Numbered from the stretch's first letter, positions 18,120-28,470 are shown. The stretch: 64,000 nucleotides of DNA from Paenibacillus glycanilyticus (GCF_030161375.1 NZ_BSSQ01000007.1:21468-85467), one strand, 5' to 3'. The notes: a model not told the origin generated them from the letters alone. A program made the numbers and translations.

Positions 18120-18213
18120 AGTACATTTTGTAAGTTTCCTCCGGAAGGTAGAATGAAGAACACTAGCCAGAAAAGCAATCGAGCAGGGAGATGGACAAAA
18201 ATGAAAGCGGTTT
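18120..18213 (+). promoter_or_regulatory. Promoter block of the GH43 gene, a diverged copy of the ABC 2 promoter and gene start
   Basis: The block begins AGTACATTTT, continues through TCCGG to a TAGAAT -10 box (18149-18154), and 81 bases in reaches ATGAAAGCGGTTT (18201). The same order with nearly the same spacing occurs at 28431-28520, where that ATG starts the ABC 2 permease. Here the copied ATG opens only a 23-codon frame. No good -35 box is present, as expected for an activator-dependent promoter. Confidence 0.6.
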
Positions 18214-18311
18214 ATTTGTCTATAGAGCCGGAGGAGGTGACTCGCGGATACAGCGTAGTGCGTTCGTACTAGGAGGAAGAAAACATAATGATTGATCAGG
18301 GAGGATTGCAA

Positions 18312-21300
18312 ATGTTCAGGAATCGTTTCAAATATCTGCTGCTTGGTCTTGTGGTGCTGCTGATGCTGCCGCAATGGAGCGTTGCAGCTGCAGCGGCAGA
18401 ACCGACGCCAGATCAGGCAGATTCAATATCGGCTTCGGCAACAGGAGGAACAGAGGTGTCCGATTTCTATAATGTGATCATGCAGGTAGGTGCCGACCCG
18501 TATGTGTACAAGCATACGGATGGCTTTTATTATAACGTCTTTGTTAACGCCAGCGGCATCATGATCCGCAGAGCGAAGACCATCTCCGGCATTGATGCCG
18601 GCGAGCGCAGCTTAGCTTGGACACCGGTGAAAGGAACGATGTACAGCTCCGATGTATGGGCACCGGAGATGCACTATCTCAAAGATAGCGACGGCGAGTA
18701 CAAGTGGTATATCTACTTCGCGGCTGACAACGGAACAAACGCCAACCACCGCATGTACGTGCTGGAGAACGATAGTGCTGATCCGATGACCGGAACCTGG
18801 GAGTTCAAGGGGAAAATAACGGACTCTTCCGACCGCTGGGCGATCGACGGAACGGTGATGACCGTAAACGATAAGCCTTATTTCATTTGGTCCGGCTGGG
18901 AAGATACGGACGGCAGCTTTCAAAATTTATATATCGCGGAGATGAGCGATCCTAAGACCATCAGCTCGGAGCGGGTATTGCTGTCGACGCCTGATCACGA
19001 TTGGGAATCGTCTCCGGGCCGAATTAATGAAGGCCCCGAAGTGACTATACATGGCAACACGATCAACTTGGTTTATTCCGCTAACGGAAGCTGGACGGAT
19101 AGTTATTGCCTTGGACTCATCACGGCCCAAGTTGGCGACGACTTAATGAATCCCGGCTCCTGGGTCAAACACGACCAGCCGATATTCTCCAGCGCAAACG
19201 GCGTCTACGGCCCCGGTCACCATAGTCTCACCACTTCTCCCGACGGCAGCGAGGACTGGATTATTTACCATTCCGCCCGCTGGTCCGGATCAGGGTGGAC
19301 CCGCAATGTCCGGGCACAAAAATTTACTTGGAACGAAGACGGAACGCCGAACCTCGGAGAGCCCGTCGATCCGAACCAACCGATTGCGATCCCTTCAGGA
19401 GAACCGGTACGTCAGCGTTATGAGGCGGAAGACGCCCAGCTCGTGAAAGATCCTGGCGGTGAGACCGGTCCAAGCGTCCTGCGGGAAAACACGGCTTCGG
19501 GCGGGAAAAAGATTACGAATATGAAGAATGCCAATGATAAAGCTCAATTTACGGTTAACGTGCCGGAGGCAGGCATGTATGTGCTCTCCGTGCGAAACGC
19601 CAACGGTACATCGAGTGCGGCGGATGCTTCACATATCTTGTCGGTCAATGGCAACTCCGGCGCCAAGCTGAGCATCGTGTATTCCGGCTGGAATCGTTGG
19701 GGCGCCTCCACGGCGAAAGTGTATCTGCAGCAAGGCGATAATATCATTCGTTTCTCTGCCGGCGCTAACCTTGCGGAAATAGACAGCATGGATGTTTTCA
19801 AACTTGATTCTTCAGAGTTGGTATTCGATTCACCGGGATATACGCTGGGGCTTGGCGACAATCGCAGCTTGCCCGTATACTTGGTAGCCGGTACGACCAA
19901 TACCCTTGCGGACAGCGGAGTTGCTTTCAGTTCTTCCGACAATCAAGTGGTTCAGATTAATGGGTCCGAGATCAAGGGGATCAAGGCAGGCAGTGCAACG
20001 ATTACCGCAACCTATAACGGGAAAACAGCAACTACCACGGTTGTTGTTAACGCTGAACCGAAGACTGTGCAGTCCATTGCCATCAGCGGACTGAACAACA
20101 TTCTGACCGGCGGGATGACAAGTCAACTGCAGTTATTAGCAAATTACAATACGTATGAAGTGCAGGACGTGACGGCTGGCGCGACATACTCGAGCAGCAA
20201 TCCCGACGTGGCTCAAATCTCGGACACCGGTGAAGTCTATGATACTCAGCCGGGTGATACGGTAATCACGGCCGCGTACGGCGGCAAGGAAGCAACTTTC
20301 AACTTGACGGTCCTTCCCGATCCGTCTCAGGTTCCTCAGATTGTCACGCAGGTAAAAACGCCATCCGGAGCAACCCCTAAGTTGTCTGGCGTTGTTGACG
20401 TTGAGTATAAGGGAGCAAACAGCACGGCCGAGGTTAGTTGGAAGCTGGACGGCATTGACTTCAATTCTCTTGGCATGGTCCAAGTGCCAGTCTTGTTGAC
20501 TCTGAATGGCGAGGAGGTTCCGGCTGCCGCTTCCGTTGAGGTTATTCCGGGATGGGGCCTTGATGAGATCGTGAAGCAAGCCCGCAGCCGGATAGACAAC
20601 TTCTCGTATCCGCTGGGCGAAGGGCTCGGCAGCTATAGCAAGTCTGCGTATGATGCGCTTCTAGCGAAGCTCGACCATGCGGAGCAATTATCGGCTGACG
20701 CAAGTTTGACGGAAGAGCAATTTAATGAAGAACGGACTTCCCTTGCCAATCTGGAAGCCGATCTGTTAGGTTCGCTCAACAGCACGCAAGATGGCGTATT
20801 CTATAACGCTTACCGGGATTTCTCCAGCGATGAGACGGGCAAGTATCCGTTTGGCTTTAACATCGAAGACCTGACGAATGGGGCTACCGCAACGGTGCAA
20901 GAAGAAGAGGGCAATAAATTCCTGCGACTGACGACTACCGCTACCGCAGGGAAAGCGAACCTGTTCCTTCCTTATCTGGGCGAGGTGACAGCCGGGGCGG
21001 ATCAACGCATCGTGATCGAATATCGCGCACGTTTAAACACCAACTTCCAGTACGCCAATGGCGCTATGGAGAGAAACGACAGCGGAACTGGCAATTACTC
21101 CATGGTATCTGCATTTGATACGGGCAAGCTGATCGTGCAGGATGGCGCTTCCAAGAAGACCGTCCAGAACTACACTATTAACACGTGGTACAAAATTAAA
21201 ATGGTAGCCAACTGGGATGCCAAAACCTACACCGTCTATATCAACGATAACCCTGATCCTGTAGCTACGGACTTTGTCTTCCGCCATACGGGCGGCAACA

Positions 21301-22511
21301 TGCTGACAGGCCAGCGTTTTGGCGTAGACGGGTACGCTAACGCATCCATGGACTTTGACGATTTCAAAGTGACGGTAACCGGCGGAACGAAAGCCACTCC
21401 TGTTGGGCTTAAGGCAAGCAATGAAACAGCGGCGGGCGCTAAAGACGGAACCATCACCGGCGTGAACGCCTCGATGGAATGGTCTTCCGATAATGGAGGG
21501 ACATGGTCCAACGTAGAGGGGGATATCCTATCGAATCTGTCTCCGGGGGCCTATTGGATTCGTTACCGTGAAACCGATGACTATAAAGCCAGCTCCCAGG
21601 TGGAGTTAACCATCAAAGGTTATGAGCAACCAACGAACCCTTCTGACGGAGGTGGATCTAGCAGCTCTACAGGCGGAGGAGCAGCTACTACAATCAAGAA
21701 CGAGGACGGCAGTACGACCACCATCGTTACGGATCAGAAGACCGGAACGGTAACCGAGACAACGACTTGGCCTAACGGAGTGAAGGTAGAGACGGTTACG
21801 ACTTCCCTTGGGGAAGTCTCGTCTACCGTCCATCTGCCCGCTGGCGTGGCTGAAGCACGGATTACGATTCCGGTGAAAAATGCCTCCGCCACTACCGTGG
21901 CCTACACGGTCAAGGCAGTCGGAACCAGGAATATCATAGGCGACTCTATTCTTACGGACAACGGAATAAGTTTCATAGCCAGAGGCGATATGACGGTCAA
22001 ATTAATCGACAACAAAATTACTTTCAAGGATGTGCCAGGCAATCACTGGGCTGCCGAAGCGATCGCTTTCGCCTCTAGCCGCGAGTTGTTCCTTGGAACG
22101 GGGCAAGGCGTATTTACCCCGGGCGAATCGATGAGCCGGGCTATGCTCTTCACCGTATTGGCAAGGCTCGGCGACGTGGAGACGAGCGGCGGCGCGAATT
22201 GGTACAGCAAAGCGCAAGACTGGGCTGTAACGGCTGGAATCAGCGATGGCAGCGCACCTAATGCTGCTATTACGCGGGAGGAGCTTATTACTCTTCTGTA
22301 CCGGTATGCCGGACAACCCGCAACAAGCGGAGATGGCAAGAGCTTTGCCGACAGCGGCGAGGTGTCCTCTTGGGCAAAAGAAGCGATGAACTGGGCGGTA
22401 GCGAATGGGATTCTAAGCGGCAAGCCGGGGAACCTTCTGGCTCCTGGAAACAGCGTCACCCGGGCTGAAGTGGCCACGATTCTTGCCCGATTTATTGCTT
22501 CGCGAACCTAA
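18312..22511 (+). CDS. Cell-surface GH43 glycosidase with CBM, Big2-like, laminin-G-like and three SLH domains
   Basis: The start at ATG 18312 (GGGAGG 7 bases upstream) is preferred over ATG 18288; both are in frame. A signal peptide spans 1-28. GH43 five-blade propeller, about 45-360, with base D62 (GADPYVYK), D179 (WAIDGTV) and acid E240 (INEGPEV): alpha-L-arabinofuranosidase or beta-xylosidase activity. A CBM6/35-like domain follows at 367-500 (RYEAEDAQLV), then two Big2-like Ig repeats at 500-665, a helical FIVAR-like segment at 750-823, a laminin-G-like sandwich at 827-1025, a Gly/Ser linker near 1110, and three SLH motifs at 1236-1397 (FKDVPGNHWA, ITREELITLLYRYAG, VTRAEVATILARFI). SLH domains bind pyruvylated wall polymer, so the enzyme is displayed on the cell. 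The last 573 residues are duplicated in the next gene. Confidence 0.9.
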   Translation: MFRNRFKYLLLGLVVLLMLPQWSVAAAAAEPTPDQADSISASATGGTEVSDFYNVIMQVGADPYVYKHTDGFYYNVFVNASGIMIRRAKTISGIDAGERSLAWTPVKGTMYSSDVWAPEMHYLKDSDGEYKWYIYFAADNGTNANHRMYVLENDSADPMTGTWEFKGKITDSSDRWAIDGTVMTVNDKPYFIWSGWEDTDGSFQNLYIAEMSDPKTISSERVLLSTPDHDWESSPGRINEGPEVTIHGNTINLVYSANGSWTDSYCLGLITAQVGDDLMNPGSWVKHDQPIFSSANGVYGPGHHSLTTSPDGSEDWIIYHSARWSGSGWTRNVRAQKFTWNEDGTPNLGEPVDPNQPIAIPSGEPVRQRYEAEDAQLVKDPGGETGPSVLRENTASGGKKITNMKNANDKAQFTVNVPEAGMYVLSVRNANGTSSAADASHILSVNGNSGAKLSIVYSGWNRWGASTAKVYLQQGDNIIRFSAGANLAEIDSMDVFKLDSSELVFDSPGYTLGLGDNRSLPVYLVAGTTNTLADSGVAFSSSDNQVVQINGSEIKGIKAGSATITATYNGKTATTTVVVNAEPKTVQSIAISGLNNILTGGMTSQLQLLANYNTYEVQDVTAGATYSSSNPDVAQISDTGEVYDTQPGDTVITAAYGGKEATFNLTVLPDPSQVPQIVTQVKTPSGATPKLSGVVDVEYKGANSTAEVSWKLDGIDFNSLGMVQVPVLLTLNGEEVPAAASVEVIPGWGLDEIVKQARSRIDNFSYPLGEGLGSYSKSAYDALLAKLDHAEQLSADASLTEEQFNEERTSLANLEADLLGSLNSTQDGVFYNAYRDFSSDETGKYPFGFNIEDLTNGATATVQEEEGNKFLRLTTTATAGKANLFLPYLGEVTAGADQRIVIEYRARLNTNFQYANGAMERNDSGTGNYSMVSAFDTGKLIVQDGASKKTVQNYTINTWYKIKMVANWDAKTYTVYINDNPDPVATDFVFRHTGGNMLTGQRFGVDGYANASMDFDDFKVTVTGGTKATPVGLKASNETAAGAKDGTITGVNASMEWSSDNGGTWSNVEGDILSNLSPGAYWIRYRETDDYKASSQVELTIKGYEQPTNPSDGGGSSSSTGGGAATTIKNEDGSTTTIVTDQKTGTVTETTTWPNGVKVETVTTSLGEVSSTVHLPAGVAEARITIPVKNASATTVAYTVKAVGTRNIIGDSILTDNGISFIARGDMTVKLIDNKITFKDVPGNHWAAEAIAFASSRELFLGTGQGVFTPGESMSRAMLFTVLARLGDVETSGGANWYSKAQDWAVTAGISDGSAPNAAITREELITLLYRYAGQPATSGDGKSFADSGEVSSWAKEAMNWAVANGILSGKPGNLLAPGNSVTRAEVATILARFIASRT
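20790..22511 (+). repeat. 1,722-bp C-terminal module, copy 1
   Basis: This stretch codes for a laminin-G-like domain, a short beta domain, a linker and three SLH motifs. It is collinear and equal in length (574 codons including stop) with 26534-28255, with many long identical DNA blocks. See copy 2. Confidence 0.9.
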
Positions 22512-22558
22512 TACAACTTACTGAAATTATCCACGATGAAACCATAACGCTTCGCTTC

Positions 22559-22607
22559 GCGGATCTTGAGCGATCACGGCTAGGCCAGCTGCTCAAGATC
22601 CGCTTTT
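22559..22607 (+). terminator. Hairpin terminator between GH43 and GH115 genes
   Basis: GCGGATCTTGAGC (22559-22571) pairs perfectly with GCTCAAGATCCGC (22591-22603), followed by only four T. It may allow partial read-through, lowering GH115 relative to GH43. Confidence 0.75.
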
Positions 22608-22642
22608 GCGCGGGCGAATATATAAAATTGAGGTGAGTTAAT

Positions 22643-25600
22643 GTGATCAGAGATGCAAGACGCGTAATGGCCGTAATGATGATGATCGCGCTTTTGATCG
22701 GGATGATGCCTGCTTATGCAGCTGCTAATCCATCCGCTCAGGACGAGGACGAAGGAATCGTTAAGGAAACGGGGGAAGTTGGAGATTTTCCATTAGCGGT
22801 TAACGCAACGGCAGCGAACATTTGGGTGGATGCGGCGGAGGAAGCTCCGGTCAGACGAGTGGTGAACGACTTGAAGGATGACATCAAGCGAGTCACCAAT
22901 CTGGACGCCAACGTGAGCAGCGAGACAGCCCTGCCCGCAGGTCCCGTCGTTATCGTGGGCACGCTTGCTAACAGCGCGCAGATTCAGTCGCTGGTCAGCG
23001 AAGGGAAGATTACCGCGGATGAAGTAAACGCGATCCAGAATAAATGGGAAGCTTATTTAATCAAAGTTTTGGACGACAATACTTTGGTTATCGCGGGATC
23101 GGATAATCGCGGAGCTATTTTTGGCGTATACGAGCTTTCGGAACGAATGGGCGTTAGCCCTTGGTATTTTTTTGCCGACACAGCTATCCAAACCAAGAGC
23201 GCCGTATACATAGCTGCCGGTACTTCCGTTACAGATCTGCCGGACGTGAAGTACCGCGGCGTGTTCCTCAATGATGAAGAGAAGCTTGGCCGCTGGGCTA
23301 AGGAAGTATTTAAAGACCCGGATAATATGGGACCCAAAACGTATGCCAAAATTTTCGAGCTTATCTTGCGATTGAAGGGGAACTACATCTGGGCAGCCAT
23401 GCATGTTAATTCCATTAACAATGTGCCCGGCAATATTGATCTGGTGAAGGAATACGGCATCGTGCTTGGTTCCAGTCACCCCGATATGCTTCTTCGGACG
23501 AACACGCACGAGTGGGATGATTGGAAACAGGATTATGCCCAGAAGATGGGCGTTAATCCGGATACGATTGAATACGACTACACGGTAAGCAAGGATGCGG
23601 TGCTCCAGTACTGGCGCGAAAGCATTGAAAGCCATAAAGACATCGACGCGCAATGGACGCTTGGGATGCGGGGAATCCATGACGAAGCTTTCAGCGTGAA
23701 AAATCTGATGGACTCCGCCTATGATTACTTGGGCAGCGATCTGGAGGATCGGAAAGCCGGACTGATGAACGAGATCATCCGGGAGCAGCAGAAGATGCTT
23801 AAAGAGATATTAGGCCAGGAGAAATACGATAATTCGTTCCAGGCGTTTATCCCTTACAAGGAAGTTCTCCCCATCTACAACAACCCTAAATTTGATCTGC
23901 CCGACAATGTGACGGTGATCTGGTGCGACGACAATCACGGAATGATGCGGAGAATGCCGGATGCAACAGAACGTGCGCGCGAAGGAGGAAATGGGTTATA
24001 TGATCACGTCTCCTATTGGGCTCCCGCTGACCAAAGCTATACGTGGCTTAATTCGATCCCTCTTTCCTTAATGGGGGAGGAGCTAAGCAAGTCTTGGGAT
24101 CATAATATTCGGAAGTCTTGGATACTGAACATTGGCGATATCAAACCTCAAGAAGCCGAGATGACCTTCTTTATCCGTTACGGATGGGATGTAGAGAAGT
24201 ACAAAAATAATTCGAAGCAATTCCTGAAAGACTGGGTTGGCGAGCAATTCGGCAGTGAGTACAGCGACGAGACAGCCGACATTCTCAATACGTTCTATCA
24301 GCAGACAAACGTTCGCAAGCTTGAGCACATGCAGGTTGGCGTGTTCAACCAGACCCAATACGGGGATGAGAGTTCGAAGCGCATGGCGGTATACCAGGAT
24401 TTGTTCGACCGCGCCGCGGCGATCTATAACGCGCTTCCGGAGGAGCAGAAGCTCGGCTTCTACGAACTGGTGCAATCCAAAATAAACTGGGCCTATTATG
24501 TGAATAAAGCCTACTATTATGCGGATCGAAGCAATCTGGCCTACGATCAGGGTAGGATGGCTTCCGCCGATTCGTTCCTCAAACTCTCTCAAGAGGCAGA
24601 TCTGGCAAAGAAAGCGGAAATTGCGCGGTATAGCACAATGGCTGATGGCAAGTGGAAGGGATTCATTGATCCCGAAAACGCGGCGCCGCCGGTCACTAAC
24701 CAGCTTCCTGCCGGCACGCCGGCGCTGGTACTGGGGGAACCGTCCTTAGGCGCGGTTGTACAAGGCGAGAATAAGCCGCAGGAGAATTCCAAGCTAGTCT
24801 TCTCCCCGTACAACCAAGACGGTAAATTCATCGATATCTTCAATAAAGGAGCCGGCAGTATCAACTGGACAGCTTCCGCCGATCAGCCTTGGGTACATCT
24901 GTCCTCCGAAGCCGGCACCATAAACGACGAGACTCGCCTCTATGTTACGATTGATGAAATCGAAGCCCACAAAGGCGAATCAGCAACAATTACGATTACC
25001 GACACGGCAGCAAATACGGTCAAGACCGTTCAAGTAGCTGTTGAAGATCCGGCATTAGCCTTGTCCGAAGTGAAGGGGTATGCGGAAGCCGACGGTTATG
25101 TTTCGATTGAAGCGGAGCATTACAGCCGCTTGAACGCAAGCGGCAATAAGACGTGGGAAGTTATTCATGACTTGGGCCGTGCTTCCGGCGGTGACGTCGT
25201 ACGTGCTTACGATCCTGATCTAGGAGCCGTGGACGAAGCTGCGATCACTTCGACAGCCCCAAGCCTGGAGTATGATATTAACCTGACTTCCGCGGGTCAG
25301 TTCCCGCTCGAGATCTACCGGATTCCGACGCTTAATTCCAAGGGAAAGGTACGCTTTGCGGTATCCGTGGACGATTTAGCCCCGATTGTCGTGGAATCTG
25401 CGGCAGCCGATGAAGGACAAGGCACGATCTGGGTAAGCAACCTTTTCCATATGATTGAGAAGCATGTCGTTACTATGCCTGCAATGACAGCTGGAAAACA
25501 TACGATTAAGCTGTGGATGGTAGATAGTTTCATTATGATCGACAAGATGGTGCTGTACACCGGTCCGGAAGGCGTCATTCCGACTGAACTTGGTCCTGAC

Positions 25601-28255
25601 GAGAGTTATAACGATGCGTTTAATACGACGTTTAGCCCCGGCACCCAGCTTCTGTCCCGGAACTCTACAGCCGCAGAGCCGAAAAACATCCCGGCTGGCT
25701 GGGGAGCGGGCGCTTTTGTTGAAACAGGTGGAAAGGTAGGCATTGAAGCCGAGTACGCCATGGAACATGAGCTTGAATCCGCAAGCCAGATTACGGATGA
25801 CATGAAGGCGTATACCGTATCGAAGCGAGATCAGGCAGCCGCGGCAGGAAAGATTGCTAACGCGTGGCGTCTCACCCAGTCGGATACCGGCATGGCGATG
25901 CGCCTTCCCGATCTGGGCGGGCAGTGGTCAGACGATGCCGACTTCTCTGCATCGAGTCCGGAATTAACGTATAAGATCAATTTCGCAAACACCGGCGATT
26001 ACAATGTCTGGGTGCGCTGGCGGTATGTCGACAATGCCTCTGACTCCATTCGCGGCGGGTTGGACGGAAGCAATGGCAACTTCTCGACTGCTGTCTTTTT
26101 CAGCAATGATCTGGACGAGAAATGGCACTGGAAAAACGTAGGCAAAGTTAACGTCGCCACAGCGGACGAGCATGCCTTCAGTCTGTGGATGCGCGAGGAT
26201 GGTTTGTATATCGACCGGATTTACTTGACGAAAAGCGGCGATACGCCAACCGATGCCCTATGGAGTCCGTCTCTTCGGACGGAGAGTACGGCGGGACAGA
26301 GGCTTCAAGCAGCCGTTGACGCCAAGCGCGCCGGGATGTCCGGCATCTCTTATCCGTTAGGCGATGGTCTTGGTCAATACAGCCAAGCTGCTTATGATTC
26401 CTTGCAAAGCGCGCTGAACGCAGCGGATGCGTTGGCCAAGAATGTTGCAACTACGGATCAGCAAGCCTCCGATGCCCTGAATGCGATTACAGTCGCCGAG
26501 TCGGCTCTATCGGATTCTCTTGTTCTTGCGCAAGACGGAGTAAGTTATAAGGCTTACCGGGATTTTGTCGGCGATGAAGCGGGTGAAGTTCCGTACGGCT
26601 TTAACGTAGAAGACCTGACGAATGGCGCTACCGCAACCGTTCAGGAAGAAGAGGGTAATAAATTCCTTCGGTTGACGACCACGTCTACTGCGGGCAAAGC
26701 GAATCTGTTCCTGCCTTATAGCGGTGATGCGGCGGCTGCGGGAGACGAGCGCATCGTAATCGAATATCGCGCAAGGCTAAACACCAACTTCCAGTATGCT
26801 AACGGAGCCATGGCGAGGAACGACAGCGGGACTAGCAATTATTCGATGGTCACGGCGTTTGATACGGGTAAGATTATGGTGCAAAATGGCGGGTCCAAGA
26901 AGTCCGTCCTAAACTACGCGCTTAATAGCTGGTACAAAATTAAAATGGTAGCCAACTGGGATGCCAAAACTTATACCGTCTATATCAACGATGATCCGGT
27001 GCCAGTGGCCACGGACTTTGTCTTCCGCCATACGGGCGGCAGCAAGCTGACCGGCCAGAGGTTTGGCATTGACGGGTATGCTAACGCGTCCATCGACTTT
27101 GACGATTTCAAAGTGACGGTAACCGGAGGAGCGAAAGCCACTCCCGTAGGGCTTAAGGCTAGCAATGAAACAGCGTCAGGCGCTAACGATGGAACCATCA
27201 CCGGCGTGAACGCCTCCATGGAATGGTCTTCCGACCAAGGGGCTACCTGGTCCAATGTTGGGGGAGATACGCTGCACAATCTGGCTCCGGGAACGTATTG
27301 GATTCGTTACCGGGAGACCGCTGACTATAAAGCCAGCTCCCATGTGGAGTTAACCATCCAAGGTTATGTTCAACCGACGAATCCTTCTGATGGTGGTGGA
27401 TCTAGCGGCTCTACTGGCGGAGGAGCAGCCACTACGATCAAGAACGAAGACGGCAGTACGACCACCATCGTTACGGATCAGAAGACCGGAACGGTAACCG
27501 AGACTACGACATGGCCTAACGGAGTGAAGGTAGAGACGATTACGACTTCCCTTGGGGAAGTCTCGGCCACCGTCCATCTGCCTGAAGGAGTAGCAGAGAC
27601 GCGAATTTCGATTCCGGCGAAAAATGCCTCCGCCACTACCGTGGCCTACACGGTTAAGGCAGACGGAACCAGGAAAATCATAGGGGACTCCGTTCTGACG
27701 GACCGCGGAATAAGTTTCATAGCCAGAGGCGATATGACGGTCAAATTAATAGACAACAAGATTACTTTCAAGGATGTGCCCGGCAATAACTGGGCAGCAG
27801 AAGCGATAGCGTTCGCCGCTAGCCGCGAGTTGTTCCTTGGAACGGGGCAAGGCGTATTTACCCCGGGCGAATCGATGAGCCGGGCCATGCTCTTTACCGT
27901 ATTGGCAAGGCTCGGCGACGTGGAGACGAGCGGCGGCGCGAATTGGTACAGCAAGGCGGAAGACTGGGCTGTAACGGCAGGTATCAGCGACGGCAGCGCA
28001 CCTAATGCTGCTATTACGCGGGAGGAGCTTATTACTCTTTTGTACCGATATGCCGGACAACCAGCAACAAGCGGAAATGGCAAGAGCTTTGCCGACAGCG
28101 GCGAGGTGTCCGCTTGGGCGCAGGATGCCATGAATTGGGCTGTTGCCGCTGGGATTCTGAACGGCAAGCCGGGAAACCTTCTGGCGCCTGCAAGCAGCGT
28201 CACTCGGGCTGAAGTGGCCTCTATCCTTGCACGGTTTATAACTATGCGCAGCTAG
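22643..28255 (+). CDS. Cell-surface GH115 xylan alpha-1,2-glucuronidase with accessory and three SLH domains
   Basis: A 1,870-residue secreted enzyme. GTG 22643 is the start (GAGGTGAG upstream; the overlapping ATG at 22641 stops at once). A signal peptide covers 1-27. The GH115 core is at about 45-690: IVGTLANSAQIQSL, DNRGAIFGVYELSERMGVSPW, KYRGVFLNDEE, LRLKGNYIWAAMH, GMRGIHDEAFS. It removes (4-O-methyl)glucuronic acid from xylan. An Ig/BACON-like stretch follows (690-810), then the GH115 C-terminal beta domain with YVSIEAEHYSR (818-985), a further CBM-like domain (about 1030-1200), a helical FIVAR-like segment (1217-1290), and the module shared with the GH43 protein (1298-1870) including three SLH motifs. 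It probably works beside the GH43 enzyme on the cell wall, feeding ABC 2. Confidence 0.92.
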   Translation: MIRDARRVMAVMMMIALLIGMMPAYAAANPSAQDEDEGIVKETGEVGDFPLAVNATAANIWVDAAEEAPVRRVVNDLKDDIKRVTNLDANVSSETALPAGPVVIVGTLANSAQIQSLVSEGKITADEVNAIQNKWEAYLIKVLDDNTLVIAGSDNRGAIFGVYELSERMGVSPWYFFADTAIQTKSAVYIAAGTSVTDLPDVKYRGVFLNDEEKLGRWAKEVFKDPDNMGPKTYAKIFELILRLKGNYIWAAMHVNSINNVPGNIDLVKEYGIVLGSSHPDMLLRTNTHEWDDWKQDYAQKMGVNPDTIEYDYTVSKDAVLQYWRESIESHKDIDAQWTLGMRGIHDEAFSVKNLMDSAYDYLGSDLEDRKAGLMNEIIREQQKMLKEILGQEKYDNSFQAFIPYKEVLPIYNNPKFDLPDNVTVIWCDDNHGMMRRMPDATERAREGGNGLYDHVSYWAPADQSYTWLNSIPLSLMGEELSKSWDHNIRKSWILNIGDIKPQEAEMTFFIRYGWDVEKYKNNSKQFLKDWVGEQFGSEYSDETADILNTFYQQTNVRKLEHMQVGVFNQTQYGDESSKRMAVYQDLFDRAAAIYNALPEEQKLGFYELVQSKINWAYYVNKAYYYADRSNLAYDQGRMASADSFLKLSQEADLAKKAEIARYSTMADGKWKGFIDPENAAPPVTNQLPAGTPALVLGEPSLGAVVQGENKPQENSKLVFSPYNQDGKFIDIFNKGAGSINWTASADQPWVHLSSEAGTINDETRLYVTIDEIEAHKGESATITITDTAANTVKTVQVAVEDPALALSEVKGYAEADGYVSIEAEHYSRLNASGNKTWEVIHDLGRASGGDVVRAYDPDLGAVDEAAITSTAPSLEYDINLTSAGQFPLEIYRIPTLNSKGKVRFAVSVDDLAPIVVESAAADEGQGTIWVSNLFHMIEKHVVTMPAMTAGKHTIKLWMVDSFIMIDKMVLYTGPEGVIPTELGPDESYNDAFNTTFSPGTQLLSRNSTAAEPKNIPAGWGAGAFVETGGKVGIEAEYAMEHELESASQITDDMKAYTVSKRDQAAAAGKIANAWRLTQSDTGMAMRLPDLGGQWSDDADFSASSPELTYKINFANTGDYNVWVRWRYVDNASDSIRGGLDGSNGNFSTAVFFSNDLDEKWHWKNVGKVNVATADEHAFSLWMREDGLYIDRIYLTKSGDTPTDALWSPSLRTESTAGQRLQAAVDAKRAGMSGISYPLGDGLGQYSQAAYDSLQSALNAADALAKNVATTDQQASDALNAITVAESALSDSLVLAQDGVSYKAYRDFVGDEAGEVPYGFNVEDLTNGATATVQEEEGNKFLRLTTTSTAGKANLFLPYSGDAAAAGDERIVIEYRARLNTNFQYANGAMARNDSGTSNYSMVTAFDTGKIMVQNGGSKKSVLNYALNSWYKIKMVANWDAKTYTVYINDDPVPVATDFVFRHTGGSKLTGQRFGIDGYANASIDFDDFKVTVTGGAKATPVGLKASNETASGANDGTITGVNASMEWSSDQGATWSNVGGDTLHNLAPGTYWIRYRETADYKASSHVELTIQGYVQPTNPSDGGGSSGSTGGGAATTIKNEDGSTTTIVTDQKTGTVTETTTWPNGVKVETITTSLGEVSATVHLPEGVAETRISIPAKNASATTVAYTVKADGTRKIIGDSVLTDRGISFIARGDMTVKLIDNKITFKDVPGNNWAAEAIAFAASRELFLGTGQGVFTPGESMSRAMLFTVLARLGDVETSGGANWYSKAEDWAVTAGISDGSAPNAAITREELITLLYRYAGQPATSGNGKSFADSGEVSAWAQDAMNWAVAAGILNGKPGNLLAPASSVTRAEVASILARFITMRS
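26534..28255 (+). repeat. 1,722-bp C-terminal module, copy 2
   Basis: Same length and domain order as 20790-22511, ending at the stop codon in both genes. Differences are scattered substitutions, with no gap needed by eye. This indicates duplication, or gene conversion, of an anchoring module between neighbouring genes. Confidence 0.9.
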
Positions 28256-28289
28256 GCTAGTATCAGCAAAATAAGAGTTACTTTTACTT

Positions 28290-28333
28290 AAAATAGCGAT
28301 GCAGAGAGCTATCCCTGCCATCGCTATTTTTTG
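28290..28333 (+). terminator. Rho-independent terminator after GH115
   Basis: AAATAGCGATG (28291-28301) pairs with CATCGCTATTT (28319-28329), with inner CAG/CTG pairing, and is followed by a T-run. Confidence 0.9.
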
Positions 28334-28430
28334 CGGACAGCCTCCGACAGCTTAATGGCAAACGGAGCTTTTTAACCCTGAATTACTTATATCACCACGA
28401 TTTTAAGTTATTACCAAATTCATTTAAATG

Positions 28431-28470
28431 AGTACATTTTTTAAATTTCTCCGGTAGCTATAATGAAAAC
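28431..28470 (+). promoter_or_regulatory. Promoter of the ABC 2 operon
   Basis: A consensus TATAAT lies at 28459-28464. There is no recognisable -35 box, but the upstream sequence AGTACATTTT through TCCGG matches the GH43 promoter block at 18120. This suggests a common activator, plausibly the YesN-type regulator encoded at 32174. Confidence 0.6.
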
